This document shows positions 1 through 9,551 of a DNA stretch of 64,000 bases, piece after piece. Each line of letters opens with the position of its first letter. Within the stretch, counting starts at the first letter, position 1. This stretch comes from Flavobacteriales bacterium 34_180_T64 (GTDB lineage Bacteria > Bacteroidota > Bacteroidia > Flavobacteriales > Flavobacteriaceae), in the NCBI GenBank assembly GCA_002162765.1, contig MAAR01000011.1:124001-188000 (forward strand). The letters run 5' to 3'. The position numbers were made by a program, and so were the translations under genes. The notes under the pieces are model-generated. The model ran no database searches. It was not told the origin of the DNA and saw only the letters and a list, made by a program, of their open reading frames with translations.

Positions 1-601
1 CATAAATACCTTTAATGCATTCATTATTTATTAATTTGAATGAATTATGAATTAATTGAATAGGTACAAATAATTGTGCCTTAAAGTATACGAATTGTTC
101 AATGGCTTCCGATTTTAGATTGAATTGTTTTAAAAGCTCTTTTGTCTCTAGCCTATACAGATTGGGTAGCTGTTTTTCTTTAAGTTTCGTTAGCTTATTA
201 ATTAAACTGTCTTTTCTATTGGGTCCAATCCAATGCTCCAGTTCCGTAGCTCCAACCGATTCATCATATAAATAAAACTTATAAACTATTTCTAAATGAA
301 TTGGCTTTCCTTTGTAATTTATGAGACTATCAAGTTCTCCAAGTGTCAATTTACCGCGTTGAATCTGAAGGTTCTCAGCAATTATATCAATAGATGCATT
401 GGAAATTAAGAGATGAGATACAAAGCGTTCAACACGTTTTCCTAGTCTTAGTTTTGAATTAATGGTATCATTAAATGCAGTTGTATTCTGCTCTGGAATT
501 TGAAATTGATTCAAGCCCAATATTGAATCGGCTTGCCACAATAGCGGTGTATCCAAAAACCCTGAATATTGAAAATTGATCTCATTTGAAATTTTTGTCA
601 T
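1..601 (-). CDS. DUF1853 family protein (3' end outside window)
   Basis: This is an open reading frame of 200 codons from an ATG at 601 running off the left edge with no stop. The translation begins MTKISNEINFQYSGFLDTP and carries the features I associate with DUF1853: an early W in LLWQAD, the block LGKRVERFVSHLL, and a later HLEIVYKFYLY followed by WIGPNRKDSL. DUF1853 proteins are uncharacterised cytoplasmic proteins of about 280 residues, so roughly two thirds is present. No signal peptide or membrane segment is seen. It diverges from the helicase gene at 670 with 68 bases between the starts. The family call is from memory of the motif pattern; the molecular function is unknown. Confidence 0.75.
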   Translation of the reverse strand, partial: MTKISNEINFQYSGFLDTPLLWQADSILGLNQFQIPEQNTTAFNDTINSKLRLGKRVERFVSHLLISNASIDIIAENLQIQRGKLTLGELDSLINYKGKPIHLEIVYKFYLYDESVGATELEHWIGPNRKDSLINKLTKLKEKQLPNLYRLETKELLKQFNLKSEAIEQFVYFKAQLFVPIQLIHNSFKLINNECIKGIY

Positions 602-639
602 GTTAAGGCTGAAATTACAAATAAGTTTATAATTAAATC

Positions 640-647
640 TACCTTTG
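640..647 (+). promoter_or_regulatory. Bacteroidota -7 promoter element
   Basis: TACCTTTG matches the Bacteroidota -7 consensus TAnnTTTG and lies 22 bases before the ATG of the helicase gene. No TTG is seen at the -33 position, so only half of the promoter is supported. Confidence 0.5.
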
Positions 648-669
648 TAGTGCAATTTAAACCACAGTG

Positions 670-1788
670 ATGTCAACATTTTTAGATTTAGGAATTCGGA
701 AAGATTATATTAAGGCTTTGAAAGAACTTAATATAAAATCACCAACAATTATTCAGGAGCAAACCATTCCGTTGTTGCTAGGGAAATCTACCGACTTTAT
801 TGGCTTAGCTCAGACAGGTACTGGAAAAACTGTAGCTTTTGGTTTGCCAATATTACATCATATTGATCCAAAAAAGGAAGAAGTACAGGCTTTAATTCTT
901 GCGCCAACTAGAGAGTTAGTACAACAAATTCAAAAGCAATTATTCAAATTCACTAAGTATTGCGACTCGAAAATTTTCGCAGAAAAAGTATATGGTGGTG
1001 AGAAGATGGACATTCAAATTAGAAGATTAACAAGAACGACACATATATTAGTAGCAACACCAGGTCGATTATTAGATCTTATTGAACGTGGTGCTGTAGA
1101 TATTCAAAATATTAAAACATTGGTATTAGATGAAGCAGATGAGATGCTTAGTATGGGTTTTAAAGACGATTTGAATAAAATATTAAAATATAATACAGGT
1201 CAAAGACACACATGGTTGTTTTCTGCTACTATGCCAGAAGGTATTAAACAAATCATTAAAAATTACATGTCTCCTGATGCTGCAAAAGTTGAAGTTAATA
1301 GAGAGTTTTTAGTTAATGCAAACATCACGCATCAATATATTTCAACGACTATAAAAGACAAAGTGAATCTCTTGACGCGAATTATTGAACGTAGAGAAGG
1401 GGAACGTGGTATTATTTTTTGTCGAACAAAAGCTGGAACTCAAAATCTTACTGAACAGCTTTTAAATGAAGGGTTTTCAGTAGGCGCTTTGGAAGGTGAT
1501 ATGCAACAGCGAGACCGCGATAAAGTAATGCGTGCTTTTAAAAATCAATCGTTAGATATCTTAATTTCAACAGATGTATCCGCCAGAGGTATTGATGTTA
1601 GTAATTTGGCATTTGTCATTCACCATCAACTTCCAGAACACATAGAATATTATACGCATCGCAGTGGTCGTACAGCAAGAGCTGGTAAAAAAGGAAATTC
1701 TATTGCATTAATTATTCCTGGTGAAATGCAAAAAATAATTGATCTACAAAAACAATTAGGAATAACCTTTAAAGAAATCATTATGTAG
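670..1788 (+). CDS. DEAD/DEAH-box ATP-dependent RNA helicase
   Basis: This 372-residue cytoplasmic RNA helicase unwinds or remodels RNA using ATP. All core motifs are visible in order: Q-motif region around residues 4-34, motif I AQTGTGKT at 47-54, Ia PTRELVQQ, II DEAD near 155, III SAT, V DVSARGID, and VI HRSGRTARAG. The protein stops soon after motif VI, so it is a bare two-RecA-domain core without the basic C-terminal tail of RhlE or DeaD types. I start at the ATG at 670 and not the overlapping GTG three bases earlier, because a -7 element lies just upstream. Its target, for example ribosome assembly or mRNA turnover, cannot be read from the sequence. Two further DEAD-box genes lie at 40.9-43.6 kb. 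Confidence 0.93.
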   Translation: MSTFLDLGIRKDYIKALKELNIKSPTIIQEQTIPLLLGKSTDFIGLAQTGTGKTVAFGLPILHHIDPKKEEVQALILAPTRELVQQIQKQLFKFTKYCDSKIFAEKVYGGEKMDIQIRRLTRTTHILVATPGRLLDLIERGAVDIQNIKTLVLDEADEMLSMGFKDDLNKILKYNTGQRHTWLFSATMPEGIKQIIKNYMSPDAAKVEVNREFLVNANITHQYISTTIKDKVNLLTRIIERREGERGIIFCRTKAGTQNLTEQLLNEGFSVGALEGDMQQRDRDKVMRAFKNQSLDILISTDVSARGIDVSNLAFVIHHQLPEHIEYYTHRSGRTARAGKKGNSIALIIPGEMQKIIDLQKQLGITFKEIIM

Positions 1789-1835
1789 TCGGTTTTCAAT
1801 TTGAATTGAACTTAAAAATGACGATATTTATGTTT

Positions 1836-2834
1836 ATGAATAAACGACTCATTTTAAAGAAAAGACCAATTGGTTTTCCTGATGAAAACACATGGGCATT
1901 AGAAGAAGAAGCCATCAATAATCTAAATGATGGTGAGGTACTAGTTCAACAACATTACGTGTCTTTGGATCCTGCAATGCGCGGATGGATGAATGAAGGA
2001 AAATCATATATAGAACCTATTAATCTTGATGATGTGATGCGCGCTGGCTCCATTGGAAAGGTAATTAAATCAAATAATCATCCTAAATTAAATGTTGGTG
2101 ATTGCATAGCAGGTTGGGGAGGTGTACAGCAATACGTGGTTACAGAGGCTCAAAACTGGCATAAAGTAGATGAAACATTAGCTTCAATGCCGCTATATCT
2201 GAGTACATTGGGGATGACTGGAATGACGGCTTATTTTGGAATTCTTGAGGTTGGTAAAATTAAAGAAGGAAATGTAGTTTTAGTGTCAGGAGCAGCAGGA
2301 GCAGTTGGCAGTATTGTTGGTCAAATAGCAAAAATTAAGGGATGTACTGTTATTGGCATAGCTGGAGGAAAGGAGAAATGCGATTATCTAGTTGATGAAT
2401 TAGGTTTCGATGGATCAATAGATTATAAAACAGAAAACGTGATGCTTTCCATTAGAGAAAAGTGTCCTAAAGGCATTGATGTATTCTTTGATAATGTTGG
2501 AGGTGATATGTTAGATGCTGCATTAGTGCATATTAGAAAACATGCACGTATCGTAATCTGTGGTGCTATTTCACAATATAATAATACCGCGCGAATCAAA
2601 GGGCCTAGTAATTATTTATCGCTATTGGTAAATAGAGCAACAATGCAAGGTATGGTTGTATTTGATTATGCAGATAGGTATGCAGAAGCAGCCAAACAAA
2701 TGAGTTACTGGATTCAACAAGGTAAACTTAAAAGCAAAGAAGATATCTACGAAGGAATTGAAAATTTTCAAGAAACATACAATCGATTATTCACTGGCGC
2801 TAAACATGGCAAATTAGTGTTAAAAGTGCTCTAG
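1836..2834 (+). CDS. NADP-dependent oxidoreductase, zinc-less MDR family
   Basis: The 332-residue product belongs to the medium-chain dehydrogenase/reductase group of NADPH-dependent double-bond reductases (leukotriene B4 12-hydroxydehydrogenase, curcumin reductase CurA). Supporting features are the N-terminal VSLDPAMRGWM block, the nucleotide-binding loop SGAAGAVGSIVGQIAK in the Rossmann fold near residue 150, the FDNVGG block and the C-terminal GKLVLKV. The cysteine and histidine zinc ligands of alcohol dehydrogenases are absent, as expected. The likely reaction is NADPH-dependent reduction of alpha,beta-unsaturated carbonyl compounds; the real substrate is unknown. A longer frame opens at a TTG at 1806, but the family normally begins close to NKRLILKKRP, so I take the ATG at 1836. 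It follows the helicase by 47 bases and may be cotranscribed. Confidence 0.88.
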   Translation: MNKRLILKKRPIGFPDENTWALEEEAINNLNDGEVLVQQHYVSLDPAMRGWMNEGKSYIEPINLDDVMRAGSIGKVIKSNNHPKLNVGDCIAGWGGVQQYVVTEAQNWHKVDETLASMPLYLSTLGMTGMTAYFGILEVGKIKEGNVVLVSGAAGAVGSIVGQIAKIKGCTVIGIAGGKEKCDYLVDELGFDGSIDYKTENVMLSIREKCPKGIDVFFDNVGGDMLDAALVHIRKHARIVICGAISQYNNTARIKGPSNYLSLLVNRATMQGMVVFDYADRYAEAAKQMSYWIQQGKLKSKEDIYEGIENFQETYNRLFTGAKHGKLVLKVL

Positions 2835-2884
2835 AATTCTAATTATAGTAGTATTTTTAGAGTCTTATTTATTAAACAACCAAC

Positions 2885-5800
2885 ATGAAAAAATTAATTA
2901 TGATTTCCTTTGTAGCTCTGCTCTTAGGATTCCAGTCTGTTCACGCACAAAAATCAAAAAAAGAAACAAAACAACCTCTTGATGAAATTAAAATAAATGG
3001 TCTTAAATGGAGGAGTATTGGTCCTTCATTAACGTCTGGTCGAATTTCTGATGTTGCTGTAAATCCTAATAATCCATTTGAATATTATGTAGCTGCTTCA
3101 GCTGGTGGTGTATGGAAGACGAGTAACTCTGGTATAGATTTTAAACCAATTTTTGACGATCAAGGATCCTATTCTATTGGTTGTATTACTATTGATCCTA
3201 ATAACACCAATGTTATTTGGGTAGGAACTGGAGAAAATAACAACCAACGTTCGGTTTCTTATGGTGATGGTATTTATAAATCTATTGATGGTGGTTCATC
3301 ATGGCAACATATGGGTTTAAAAATGTCGGAACATATTGGAAGAATTATAGTCCATCCAGAAAATTCAGATATCGTTTATGTTGCTGCAATTGGTCCGTTA
3401 TGGAGTAAAGGTGGTGATAGAGGTTTATACAGAACGACTGATGGTGGAACTAATTGGGAAGCTGTACTTACAGTAGATGAGCATACAGGTGTAAATGATG
3501 TGGTTATGGATCCGAGAAATCCGGATATATTATATGCTTCAACATTGCAACGTCGTCGTCATGTTTATACTTATGTTGGTGGTGGACCAGGTTCAGGAAT
3601 GCATAAAAGTACTGATGGAGGTACAACATGGACTGAGATAAATAAAGGTTTACCTAAAACTGAATTAGGTAGAATTGGACTTGCAATTTCTCCTGCAGAT
3701 CCCGAAATAATTTATGCTATTGTAGAAGCTGCTGATAGCAAGGGCGGATTTTTTGCGTCTACAAATAGAGGTGCATCATGGGAAAAAAGAGGAAGTCATA
3801 AAACCAGTGGTAACTATTATCAAGAAATAATAGCGGATCCTATTGAGCCTAATACAATTTATTCTATGGACACATGGATGTCTGTAAGTCATAATGGTGG
3901 TAAAACATTTGAAAAAGTAGGCGAAGTATTTAAGCATGTCGATAACCATTGCATGTGGATAGATCCAAATAATAATAAACATTGGCTTGTTGGTTGTGAT
4001 GGAGGTATGTATGAAACATTTGATGCTGCCAAGACATGGGATTTTAAAGAAAATATTCCAGTTACTCAGTTTTACAAAGTGGCAGTAGATAATGATTTTC
4101 CTTTTTATAATGTGTATGGAGGAACTCAAGATAACTTTAGTTTGGGAGGCCCTTCTAGAGTAATAACCAATCATGGCATAACTAATTTCGATTGGTTTAT
4201 TACAAATGGAGGCGATGGCTTTGAATCTCAAATTGATCCAAACAATCCAGATATCGTTTATGCACAATCTCAAAATGGATACTTAGTACGCTATGATAAG
4301 AAAAGTGGTGAAATAATTGGTATTCAGCCAAGCGAAAGGGACAATGAAAATGCATATCGCTTCAACTGGGATTCTCCATTAATGGTAAGTAGACATGCTT
4401 CTGGACGTTTGTATTTCGCTGGAAACAAAGTCTTCAGATCAAACGATTATGGTAATAGCTGGGATGTTATTAGTGATGATTTGACACAGCAAATTAATAG
4501 AAATACATTAAAAGTCTATGATAGAATTGTAAGTATTGATGCCGTAGCAAAAAATGGTTCTACGTCCCTTTATGGTGCCGTAGTAGCTTTGTCTGAATCG
4601 CCAATTGATGAAAATTTATTGGCTGCTGGAACCGATGATGGTCTAGTTCAAATAACAGAAAACGGTGGCGCAACATGGCGAAAAGTAAGTGCAATTCCTG
4701 GTGCTCCAAAACAATCTTATGTCAATAGCGTGTATCTTTCAAAGCATGATGTAAATGTGATTTACGTTGCTTTTAATCATCATAAGTTTGGCGATTTCAA
4801 GCCTTATATTTTTAAGTCAAATGATAAAGGTATTAGTTGGACAAACATTAGTAGTAATTTACCAAAAGGGAGTGTCTATTCAATTGAAGAAGATCATATT
4901 GATTCAAATTTAATTTTTTGTGGAACTGAATATGGAGCTTTCTTTTCTCCAAACCAAGGACAACGATGGAAGGAACTAGCTGCTGGCTTACCAACTATTG
5001 CCGTTAGAGATATTGCAATTCAAGAACGTGAAAGTGATTTAGTATTAGGAACTTTTGGTCGAGGATTTTATGTGATGGATGATTATTCGTCCTTACGCTC
5101 AATCGATAATAGTACGCCATCAGAAACTGCAAAAATTTATGGCATAAGAGATGCTTTGATTTGGGAACCAAGTTTACCACTTGGATTACCTGGAAAAGCA
5201 TTTCAAGGGGATAATTTTTACACATCTCCTAATCTTGGTCCAGAAGCAATGATTACCTATTATTATGATGAAGATTATAAAACATTAAAAGAGAAGAGAA
5301 CTGCTAAAGAAAAGGACCTAATTAAAAATGAAAAAGATGTTATTTATCCTAGTCATTCTGAATTAACTGCTGAAAACGATGAAGACAAAACTCAATTAAT
5401 TTTTACGATTAAGAATAGTAATGGTCTAGTGGTGAAGAAAGAACTGAAAACTCCTAAAAAAGGATTACAACGTTTTCATTGGAATTTAAGATATACACTT
5501 CAAAACCCTATTAATTTGAGTGCCTCTTCATTTTATAATCCATGGGAACCTATAGATGAAGGTACTTTGGTAGAACCAGGAGCTTATACTGTAGAGATGC
5601 ATATGTATACAAATGGAACATTAACATCGTTGGTGCGTCCTGTTTCATTTAATGTTGTTGCATTAAACAATACGGTAATGCCTGCTACAGATAGAGCGGC
5701 GAAGGTAGCATTCCAAAAACAAGTAATGCAATTAGAAGCTGATTTAGGAGCTTGTCAGAAAATAATTAGTGAAACGAATAACAAACTTAAATACATTAAG

Positions 5801-6157
5801 TCTGCTATTAAACGTTCAGAACAACCCTATGGATTATGGTCCAAATCGGTTGTAGCAATTGAAGATAAGTTAAAAGCAATTGGCATAGAACTTTATGGTG
5901 ATGCGGCAAAAAGAAGATTAGATATTAGTCAACCACAAACGCCTGCGAATAGAATAGGAAACATTAGCTACGAGCAAAAGTATTCGACATCAGCACCAAC
6001 AAAAACGCACAAAGATAGTTATGCTTTGGCGAAACGTGATATTGATGCTATTAAAAAGAAAGCTGAAGCTGTATTTAATATAGACATCAAACAATTAGAA
6101 GATCAACTGATTAAATCGGGCGCACCTTATACGCCTGGTAGAGGATATAAAAATTAG
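2885..6157 (+). CDS. Secreted sortilin/VPS10-like Asp-box propeller protein
   Basis: This 1090-residue exported protein has a signal peptide ending near HAQ at residue 22. It is built from many Asp-box (BNR) hairpins; I count about eleven copies of the S/T-x-D-G-G-x-x-W type between residues 75 and 690, for example KSIDGGSSW, KSTDGGTTW and ITENGGATW. This is the fold seen in sortilin/VPS10 beta-propellers and often annotated as glycosyl hydrolase or sialidase in Bacteroidota. The catalytic residues of true sialidases are not evident, so I do not assign an enzyme activity. The C-terminal 350 residues hold a beta-rich region and a helical Lys-rich tail. There is no recognisable T9SS sorting domain, so the protein probably stays in the periplasm or uses another anchor. 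It lies 50 bases after the oxidoreductase and 43 before lpxD. Confidence 0.82.
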   Translation: MKKLIMISFVALLLGFQSVHAQKSKKETKQPLDEIKINGLKWRSIGPSLTSGRISDVAVNPNNPFEYYVAASAGGVWKTSNSGIDFKPIFDDQGSYSIGCITIDPNNTNVIWVGTGENNNQRSVSYGDGIYKSIDGGSSWQHMGLKMSEHIGRIIVHPENSDIVYVAAIGPLWSKGGDRGLYRTTDGGTNWEAVLTVDEHTGVNDVVMDPRNPDILYASTLQRRRHVYTYVGGGPGSGMHKSTDGGTTWTEINKGLPKTELGRIGLAISPADPEIIYAIVEAADSKGGFFASTNRGASWEKRGSHKTSGNYYQEIIADPIEPNTIYSMDTWMSVSHNGGKTFEKVGEVFKHVDNHCMWIDPNNNKHWLVGCDGGMYETFDAAKTWDFKENIPVTQFYKVAVDNDFPFYNVYGGTQDNFSLGGPSRVITNHGITNFDWFITNGGDGFESQIDPNNPDIVYAQSQNGYLVRYDKKSGEIIGIQPSERDNENAYRFNWDSPLMVSRHASGRLYFAGNKVFRSNDYGNSWDVISDDLTQQINRNTLKVYDRIVSIDAVAKNGSTSLYGAVVALSESPIDENLLAAGTDDGLVQITENGGATWRKVSAIPGAPKQSYVNSVYLSKHDVNVIYVAFNHHKFGDFKPYIFKSNDKGISWTNISSNLPKGSVYSIEEDHIDSNLIFCGTEYGAFFSPNQGQRWKELAAGLPTIAVRDIAIQERESDLVLGTFGRGFYVMDDYSSLRSIDNSTPSETAKIYGIRDALIWEPSLPLGLPGKAFQGDNFYTSPNLGPEAMITYYYDEDYKTLKEKRTAKEKDLIKNEKDVIYPSHSELTAENDEDKTQLIFTIKNSNGLVVKKELKTPKKGLQRFHWNLRYTLQNPINLSASSFYNPWEPIDEGTLVEPGAYTVEMHMYTNGTLTSLVRPVSFNVVALNNTVMPATDRAAKVAFQKQVMQLEADLGACQKIISETNNKLKYIKSAIKRSEQPYGLWSKSVVAIEDKLKAIGIELYGDAAKRRLDISQPQTPANRIGNISYEQKYSTSAPTKTHKDSYALAKRDIDAIKKKAEAVFNIDIKQLEDQLIKSGAPYTPGRGYKN

Positions 6158-6200
6158 ATTTTTAGACCACGAACCCTAATACTATTAATAAAAATAAGAA

Positions 6201-7193
6201 ATGAAAACATATACAATTCAGGAAATCAGCGTAATTATAGATGGAGAACTTGTTGGTAATACGAATCAAAATATAACAGGTGTTGAACAACTTAAAAACG
6301 CAAAAAAGGATCAAATTACATTTATTGGCAGTGTAAAATATAATCGGTATTGGGAAGCGTCTCAAGCTTGTGCAGCAATTGTAAATGATACTATAAAAAT
6401 TGAACCAGGTGAAAATAGAGCGTTTATAAAAGTGAAAAATGCAGATTTGGCTATGGCAAAGCTATTGTCAGAGTTCGATCCAGGACCTCCACAATTTGAT
6501 ACAGATATTCATGCTACTGCTGTGGTACATGAGTCTGTTACCATTGGAAAAGGATGTAAAATTGGAGCCAATTGCTACGTGGGTCCAAATGTTGAATTAG
6601 CAGACGGCGTCATCTTGTATCCGAATGTGAATGTGTTTGATGATTCCACAATCGGTACACAAACAATTGTTTGGTCAGGTACGGTTATTAGAGAGCGTAC
6701 TGAAATTGGTGCTTTTTGTATTTTTCATACCAATGTGAGTATTGGAGCAGATGGTTTTGGATATCGTCCTAGTGAAGATGGTAGAGGGCTTGTAAAAATA
6801 CCTCAAATTGGAAATGTAGTAATTGGGAATGCGGTTGAAATTGGTGCCAACTCATGTGTTGATCGTGGTAAATTTAGTTCAACAATAATTGGTGATGGCT
6901 GTAAAATTGACAACCTAGTTCAAATAGGTCATAATTCAATTTTAGGACGATCTTGCATAATGGCAGGAAGTAGTGGATTAGCTGGTTCGGTAACACTTGG
7001 AGATGGCGTAATGATAGGTGGAAGTGCATCTATAAAAGATCATACTACTATTCACTCTGGTGCGGTTGTAGGTGCTGGTTCTGGAGTAATGAATGATGTT
7101 GAAGCTGGTAAAACAGTTCTGGGTTATCCAGCTTGTGATTCTAGAGAAATGTTAAAGCAATGGGTTGCCTTGAGAAAACTTGCAAAAAACTAA
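6201..7193 (+). CDS. lpxD: UDP-3-O-acylglucosamine N-acyltransferase, LpxD family
   Basis: LpxD transfers a 3-hydroxyacyl chain from acyl carrier protein to the 2-amino group of UDP-3-O-acylglucosamine in the cytoplasm, an early lipid A step. The 330-residue product has the N-terminal uridine-binding domain (residues 1-100) and then a left-handed beta-helix of hexapeptide repeats (about 105-305). The catalytic histidine is expected at H244 in QIGHNSI, followed by the MAGSSGLAGS block typical of LpxD. The C-terminal helix is present. The gene stands apart from lpxC/fabZ/lpxA and fabG-type neighbours; many flavobacteria carry a main and a second LpxD, and this may be the second copy. A rho-independent terminator follows at 7322. 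Confidence 0.9.
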   Translation: MKTYTIQEISVIIDGELVGNTNQNITGVEQLKNAKKDQITFIGSVKYNRYWEASQACAAIVNDTIKIEPGENRAFIKVKNADLAMAKLLSEFDPGPPQFDTDIHATAVVHESVTIGKGCKIGANCYVGPNVELADGVILYPNVNVFDDSTIGTQTIVWSGTVIRERTEIGAFCIFHTNVSIGADGFGYRPSEDGRGLVKIPQIGNVVIGNAVEIGANSCVDRGKFSSTIIGDGCKIDNLVQIGHNSILGRSCIMAGSSGLAGSVTLGDGVMIGGSASIKDHTTIHSGAVVGAGSGVMNDVEAGKTVLGYPACDSREMLKQWVALRKLAKN

Positions 7194-7574
7194 ATCACTT
7201 AAAAGATAATCATATACTTGTAAAACAGGATATCAAGTTATTGAACGAATAATAGATTAAATCTTACACGCCTTTTTTGGTGGCTATAAAAATTATAGTA
7301 AGTATTATAAGTAAATATATTAACGTGAGTTTTCTAATAATGGAGGCTCACGTTTTTATTTACCTTGGATTATGTAGTTTAGAAAAGAAAAAAGGAATTT
7401 AAAGAAGTGATATAAACTTTGATCGTAGGTCTATATGTACTTTAAATACTCCTTGATGTTGTCTTGATTATTAATGTTTCTTTTTAGTGACCTTATCGTG
7501 AAGATTTACTTTATGTTTCATTAATAATAAGTATATAACATCTTTACTTATAAGACGTGAAAATTGCGAAAATG
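7194..7574. other. Intergenic region, convergent genes
   Basis: This 381-base stretch separates the convergent lpxD and M23 genes. Apart from the terminator at 7322-7354 I see no open frame, RNA fold or repeat that I can support. Confidence 0.6.
7322..7354 (+). terminator. Rho-independent terminator after lpxD
   Basis: The arms AACGTGAG (7322-7329) and CTCACGTT (7347-7354) are perfectly complementary around a 17-base loop and are followed by a short T run. It lies 129 bases after the lpxD stop. Confidence 0.7.
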
Positions 7575-8489
7575 TTACATTTCTAATACCAATTTCTGTC
7601 CAATTTTAATGACCGAGGATTTTTTTATGTAATTGGTTTTACAAATTGCAGCAATAGAAAGATTGTTGCGTTTAGATATTGCAGAAAGTGTGTCTCCCCG
7701 TTTTACAACATATACGGTTCTTCTAGTTTTTAAACTTTCAATAGCATCTTCCTCAGAAAGTAAAAGCACCAATCTACTTTGACGTTTAGAATTGTGAAGA
7801 TATGGACGTGTCTCTTTATGAGTCACCCATAATTCTTTCGCTCTAATTTCATTCTCGGGAGAGAAGCCAAATAAATATTCAGGGTTTATAGAAATTCCTT
7901 TATAGTTTACAACAAGATGTAGATGACTCCCTCTTGCGTTACCTGTTGCTCCACCTTTCCCTAATAACTGACCTTTGCTAACAGTATCATTCGCTTTAAC
8001 TGCATATTTCGATAAATGAGCATACACAGTCTCTAGACCATTAAAATGACGAACAATGACGGTTCTTCCATGACCAGAATTATATCTTGCAAAACGTACA
8101 ATTCCATCCATGATAGACACAACACTATCACCAGTTATTAAATCAATGTCAATGCCTTTATGAGCTCTACCACGACGCCATCCATATCTCGATGTAATTA
8201 CTTTTTTCCTCGGGATAGGAGAGATGTAAGATGTGTCTTCAAATGTTAATTGTAAAGGAAATTTCACGACTACTTCCTTATATGGATTATATACGGTTGT
8301 GTCCCAATAATCAGATTTTATATCTAAAGTGGAAAGGCTATCCTCAATAGTTTCAATAAATTTTGAATCTGTTTTAGTTGCCATTGCTAAACTATCCATA
8401 ATTTGGATGGTTTGCTCTGTAATAGGAAATTCTTGCCCATAACTATGCATGGTACAAAAAATAAGTGCGAGGGTAAACAGTGATTTCAT
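7575..8489 (-). CDS. M23 metallopeptidase with C-terminal LysM domain
   Basis: This is an exported murein endopeptidase-like protein of 304 residues. A signal peptide (1-18, cleaved near SYG-Q) is followed by a linker, an M23/LytM zinc peptidase domain (about 95-205) and one LysM peptidoglycan-binding domain (about 258-302, beginning YVVKRGDTLSAIS). The zinc and catalytic residues appear intact: H110 and D114 in HKGIDID, H158 in YAHLS, and H189/H191 in SHLHL. An active cell-wall hydrolase is therefore likely, possibly with a role in cell separation or wall remodelling. The LysM domain follows the catalytic domain; in many EnvC/NlpD-type proteins it precedes it. The gene is monocistronic by position, convergent with lpxD and divergent from the gene at 8683. 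Confidence 0.92.
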   Translation of the reverse strand: MKSLFTLALIFCTMHSYGQEFPITEQTIQIMDSLAMATKTDSKFIETIEDSLSTLDIKSDYWDTTVYNPYKEVVVKFPLQLTFEDTSYISPIPRKKVITSRYGWRRGRAHKGIDIDLITGDSVVSIMDGIVRFARYNSGHGRTVIVRHFNGLETVYAHLSKYAVKANDTVSKGQLLGKGGATGNARGSHLHLVVNYKGISINPEYLFGFSPENEIRAKELWVTHKETRPYLHNSKRQSRLVLLLSEEDAIESLKTRRTVYVVKRGDTLSAISKRNNLSIAAICKTNYIKKSSVIKIGQKLVLEM

Positions 8490-8557
8490 ATAGCTAATTC
8501 AGTTCCTGCGTAAAATCAAAAAAGCGCAGTATTTTAATCGATTAATTTTTCGAACGA

Positions 8558-8565
8558 CGAAAGTA
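8558..8565 (-). promoter_or_regulatory. Possible -7 element for the M23 gene
   Basis: On the minus strand this reads TACTTTCG, one base off the TAnnTTTG consensus, 68 bases upstream of the M23 start. No TTG is correctly spaced upstream. Confidence 0.25.
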
Positions 8566-8682
8566 TAAAAAAATTCGTTAAACTGTGTTAAACCCAATAG
8601 AATTAACATTTTCTTTTAAAAATTGTATATTTATATAGTCCCAATCACCTATTACTAGCCTTTCTTTTAAAAATTCAAAATT

Positions 8683-9453
8683 ATGAAGAAAGTTTTACTT
8701 TTAATCTCGATATTAATTACAAGTCTTATTCAAGCTCAAGATCCTATTTTTACACCTGTAATGTCTATTACATCTTTTGGAACAGTTGATTCTCCAGTAG
8801 GAGAAGATGTAACTAAAATTATTGATGGAAATACGAACACTAAGTTTCTCGATTTTCAACTTAGTGATGGCATCGGATTTACAGTTGATTTAGGCGGCGT
8901 TTCCTATGTTGCTACATCTATAGAAATGACAACAGCAAATGATTTTCCAGAACGTGATCCTATGCAATATGAAGTATTTGGCTCAAATGATGGCTCCTCA
9001 TTTGCTAGCGTAGCAACTGGAGCTATTCCTTGTGTAGCAACTCGTTTTTTTAGTCGAACTTTTAATTTTACAAATACGATGGCTTATACTCATTATCGTG
9101 TAAATTTCACAAATGCATGTGACCCATCGGGAGGTACAGGGATACCGAGTTTTCAAATTGCAGAAACGCAATTGTATGGTACATTATTAAATGTATCAAC
9201 TTTTGATGCTCTTATTAAATTTTCTGTATATCCAAATCCAAATAATGGCACATTTACCCTTAGCTATAGTGGTGATGAATCTTTAATAGATGTTTCTATA
9301 ACGGATGTAAGTGGAAAAATTGTTAAAGTAATTGACTTAGTAAATTTCGAAGAAACGCTAGAAATAACGTTTCAAAGTTTAAATTCAGGCATTTATTTTT
9401 TAAGGGTTCATGGTTCAGAAAGGTCTATTGTAAAAAAACTAATCATCAATTAA
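8683..9453 (+). CDS. Secreted T9SS cargo protein with discoidin-like domain
   Basis: The 256-residue protein has a signal peptide (1-18, ending IQAQ), then a beta-sandwich region (about 25-170). This region looks like an F5/8 type C (discoidin-like) domain, with KIIDGNTNTKFLDF near its start and a Y-E-V-x-G-S-N-D-G block in the middle. The last 75 residues are a type A T9SS sorting domain: VYPNPNNGTF, then SGKIVK, then LNSGIYFLRV, ending in KKLIIN. The protein should cross the outer membrane through the type IX system and be anchored or released after removal of the C-terminal domain. Discoidin-like domains commonly bind glycans, but no ligand can be inferred here. Confidence 0.85.
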   Translation: MKKVLLLISILITSLIQAQDPIFTPVMSITSFGTVDSPVGEDVTKIIDGNTNTKFLDFQLSDGIGFTVDLGGVSYVATSIEMTTANDFPERDPMQYEVFGSNDGSSFASVATGAIPCVATRFFSRTFNFTNTMAYTHYRVNFTNACDPSGGTGIPSFQIAETQLYGTLLNVSTFDALIKFSVYPNPNNGTFTLSYSGDESLIDVSITDVSGKIVKVIDLVNFEETLEITFQSLNSGIYFLRVHGSERSIVKKLIIN

Positions 9454-9551
9454 AATGAATATGCTTTGAATTCACAATAATTAGGCTATTAAATTCTTTA
9501 TGATAACCATTGATTTTTAAAATTCAAATGATAATCTAGATAGCTTCTTTT

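Noticed and set aside
3776..4273. 165-codon minus-strand frame inside the propeller gene
   Set aside because: Shadow frame opposite a clear large gene; no domain features.
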